A DNA stretch of 40,352 bases from positions 77,667 to 118,018 of the forward strand of contig JAPOVC010000017.1 in NCBI GenBank assembly GCA_026708325.1, written 5' to 3'. Made by a program: the position numbers and the translations under genes. The number at the start of each line of letters is the position of its first letter. The stretch's first letter is position 1. The DNA is from Anaerolineaceae bacterium. GTDB taxonomy: Bacteria > Chloroflexota > Anaerolineae > Aggregatilineales > Phototrophicaceae. Below are positions 38,515 through 40,352 of the stretch, in pieces. The notes beneath the pieces are model-generated. The model was not told the origin of the DNA, made no database searches, and saw nothing but the letters and a program-made list of their open reading frames with translations.

Positions 38515-40200
38515 TCAGGCCTGGCTGTGGGTGACGATGAAGGAAAAACTGTCTTCCGCCACTCGCAACGCATATTCGCCGTTCGGATAATGCGGATGAA
38601 TGTCGAAGGAAAGCAGTTGCCATGAATCGGCGCGCCTGGTTTCCAGGGTAACCCCGGCATGGACAAGGTCTACCGAGGCGCCGGCAGGGACTCCGATCCG
38701 CACCTGGTCGCCTGGCCGGGCTTCCCTGATCACGGGCGGGACCAGCGTCCGGACGTCGGGCAGCGCCTCGTTTTCATCCCTGCTGTAGTAGCTGATGCCA
38801 TTGTGGGCGACAGGGATGTGGTAAATCCGGTGGTAATGGTCGTCAATCCATTTGATGCGGGCTCCCGGCGGGTGATCCAGGTGCGCCTCGATCTCGATCA
38901 GCCAGAAGCGGGGAAAGGTAGCGAAGATCTCAGCCATCATGGCCGGCAAGTCGTCTGCATATCCGGGTATTCCCGTAACGTTTAGTGGCTCGGCCCAGGA
39001 GTCTCTTGGCCCGTCGTATCCGACCCGGTCCAGATGGTAGTAGACGACGGGCTTTCGACCGCCGGAGACAAAGAATATCTTGTCGTCCGCGGTTGTCAGG
39101 GCCGTGACAGCCGCCATCATGCTGCGGTAATCATCCCTGAAATAGCGCATGTCGTTTTTTTCCAGGGTCCTGACGCTGCCCAGGACCAGGAGTCCGGCCA
39201 ATGCCAGTGCCCCTGGCAGGCGCAGCCAGGGATGCCGCAACATGGCCGCCAGACCGATGCCGAAGCCCGCGAATACAAAGGGAGCAAAGACGATGAAGTG
39301 ACGTTCCTGCAGGTCACTGATATAGAAAGGGACAAAGGGCAGACCCAGCGACGTGATCAACAGGGGATGCAATGCACAGCCGAGCAGGATCAGGGAAGTG
39401 GCGCGGCGATTGTGACGCCAGTTCAGGGCCAGCCCCAGGATGAAGACCGCGCTGATGAGCAGCACCGGCAGGATCCAGTCGTCGACGTGGACGGAAACAC
39501 CGGTTGCGAACAATGTCGCCATAAGCTGGTAGGCAAACAGCGGTTCAAATGTGGCGGGTCCCGGGTCTGTCCTGATCGTTCCAATGGTGAACGCGAGCCA
39601 GGGGAGCAACGCAATGCCGGTAACCAGGTTGGCCACAATCCATCGCCGGTTGCTGCCGCGGAATCCGCGCCAGTGAAGGGCCCGGTGCAGCGCGAGGATG
39701 GCGAGGACGAAGACGCCAAATGGATGGCTTAGCGCCGCAGCGGCGCCGCTGATTGCCTGCAAACGCGTCCATCCCCTGCAGGAAGCGTAAATCAGGAGGG
39801 CCGCGAATAACGTCACCAGCGGGTACATGCGCGCGTCCTGCGACCAGGTGACGTGGAAGGGAGACAATGTGATGAGCAATACCGCCAGCGCTGCGGCAAG
39901 TTTGCGCCGGCTCAAATGCAGGGTTAGTGAATGGACGACTGCTATCGTTAGCAGACTGAGGAATACCGACAGGGCACGGATGGCAAACTCGCTGATGCCA
40001 ACCAGGCGCAGCCATACGTGAAGGAGCCAGAAATAGAGGGGCGGGTGAATGTCGTCCGCAGTCTTGATGGTACCTTCGACAAGGCCCATCTGGCCGAACC
40101 AGACGGAAAACGCTTCATCCCATCGCAGGGGCCAGTCGCCGACAGCGTCCATGCGCAAATGAAAGGCCAGCAACAGGACCAGAACAGCAAAGATCTTCAT
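38515..40200 (-). CDS. GT39-like (GT-C) membrane glycosyltransferase, second copy
   Basis: 561 residues, about ten spans in the first 350. PLRWDEAFSVWFGQMG after the first span carries the Asp-Glu pair of GT39/PMT enzymes, followed by DIHPPLYFWLLHVW (the second conserved loop) and WSQDARMYPLVTLFAALLIY, all seen in the ArnT/PMT_2 group. The C-terminal 200 residues are extracytoplasmic. It is not a close duplicate of 35317-37266 and probably uses another acceptor. ATG 40200 lies 110 nt from the 5S rRNA 3' end, in the same orientation. Confidence 0.83.
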   Translation of the reverse strand: MKIFAVLVLLLAFHLRMDAVGDWPLRWDEAFSVWFGQMGLVEGTIKTADDIHPPLYFWLLHVWLRLVGISEFAIRALSVFLSLLTIAVVHSLTLHLSRRKLAAALAVLLITLSPFHVTWSQDARMYPLVTLFAALLIYASCRGWTRLQAISGAAAALSHPFGVFVLAILALHRALHWRGFRGSNRRWIVANLVTGIALLPWLAFTIGTIRTDPGPATFEPLFAYQLMATLFATGVSVHVDDWILPVLLISAVFILGLALNWRHNRRATSLILLGCALHPLLITSLGLPFVPFYISDLQERHFIVFAPFVFAGFGIGLAAMLRHPWLRLPGALALAGLLVLGSVRTLEKNDMRYFRDDYRSMMAAVTALTTADDKIFFVSGGRKPVVYYHLDRVGYDGPRDSWAEPLNVTGIPGYADDLPAMMAEIFATFPRFWLIEIEAHLDHPPGARIKWIDDHYHRIYHIPVAHNGISYYSRDENEALPDVRTLVPPVIREARPGDQVRIGVPAGASVDLVHAGVTLETRRADSWQLLSFDIHPHYPNGEYALRVAEDSFSFIVTHSQA

Positions 40201-40269
40201 TTGTCAGGTCGGTATGGAGTTTGCGTTTTTGGGTTGGGGCAGTGCATGCGGCGAGTCTGGCACGGCCCC

Positions 40270-40310
40270 GGTGGAAATCAAGGGCGCGTCACCTCACGCG
40301 CGACGCGCCC
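40270..40310 (-). terminator. rRNA operon terminator
   Basis: On the minus strand the 5S 3' end is followed by GGGCGCGTC, an 11-nt loop and GACGCGCCC (40302-40310 with 40282-40290), a perfect 9-bp stem, then TTGATTTCC. This is the form of an intrinsic terminator directly after a 5S gene. Confidence 0.75.
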
Positions 40311-40352
40311 CCAGGGGGTTGGCAGCGGCGTACTCTCCCACCCCGTCGCCAG
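40311..40352 (-). rRNA. rrf: 5S rRNA, 3' end only (runs off the right edge)
   Basis: Minus strand reads GGGGTGGGAGAGTACGCCG, then CTGCCAACCCCC, the helix IV/loop E GGGAGAGTA and helix I strand typical of bacterial 5S rRNA. About 40 of roughly 117 nt are present; the 5' part, and presumably 23S and 16S, lie beyond the window. The exact 3' end is uncertain by a few bases. Confidence 0.88.

Overview
The window looks like one contig end from a GC-rich, free-living heterotrophic bacterium. The closest fit is a Chloroflexota (Anaerolineae/Caldilineae-like) genome. This is inferred from the gene mix: CUT1 and Opp-type ABC uptake, a DUF3048 protein, a PucC-family MFS protein, a DUF385 (F420-type) nitroreductase relative, GT-C membrane glycosyltransferases, and palindromic intergenic repeats. 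No taxonomic search was possible, so this is a suggestion only.

Layout. (1) 1-4.5 kb, plus strand: an amidohydrolase, a decayed fragment of a second one, then a CUT1 sugar-type ABC importer (binding protein and two permeases, no ATPase). (2) 4.6-9.3 kb, minus strand: a SAF-domain oxidoreductase, a D-2-hydroxyacid dehydrogenase, a xylose-isomerase-like TIM barrel and a uracil-DNA glycosylase, followed by two paralogous coiled-coil/membrane miniproteins. (3) 9.3-9.7 kb: a gene-free block of 34-bp repeats, a MITE-like palindrome and a T-tract hairpin, ending in a TATAAT box in front of a sarcosine-oxidase-like FAD enzyme. (4) 10.8-19.1 kb, minus strand: a complete Opp/Dpp-type operon (GntR/LacI hybrid regulator, binding protein, two permeases, two ATPases) with an extra membrane protein at its 3' end. 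(5) 19.2-22.7 kb, minus strand: RraA-family protein, PucC-like MFS, DUF402 protein, thiamine pyrophosphokinase. (6) 22.7-26.8 kb, plus strand: DUF3048 protein, a secreted protease-like protein that has lost HExxH and contains a PDZ domain, and a TIR-HTH fusion. (7) 26.8-37.3 kb, minus strand: BKACE, HyuB, DUF385 and HpcH aldolase form one tightly overlapped operon. Metallophosphoesterase, a 95-residue coiled-coil protein, HyuA, a DtxR-like regulator and a P-loop kinase form a second. A GT39-like glycosyltransferase lies upstream. (8) 37.5-40.2 kb: an EamA exporter and a second GT39-like enzyme. (9) The right edge carries the 3' end of a 5S rRNA gene with its terminator, so an rRNA operon lies just outside.

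How the parts fit. Most genes take up and break down small carbon compounds: two importers, amidohydrolase, hydantoinase/oxoprolinase-like subunits, aldolases, BKACE, amine oxidase and hydroxyacid dehydrogenase. Many genes overlap by ATGA or GTGA, so translational coupling is common, and TTG and GTG starts occur. A recurrent -10-like motif (close to CTATACTGGCG) lies 17-50 nt before many first genes of operons.

The least explained features are: the 34-bp repeat arrays whose last copy becomes a -10 box at two unrelated operons; the pseudo-protease with an inserted PDZ; the TIR-HTH fusion; and the DtxR-like regulator that lacks key metal ligands and is translationally coupled to HyuA.
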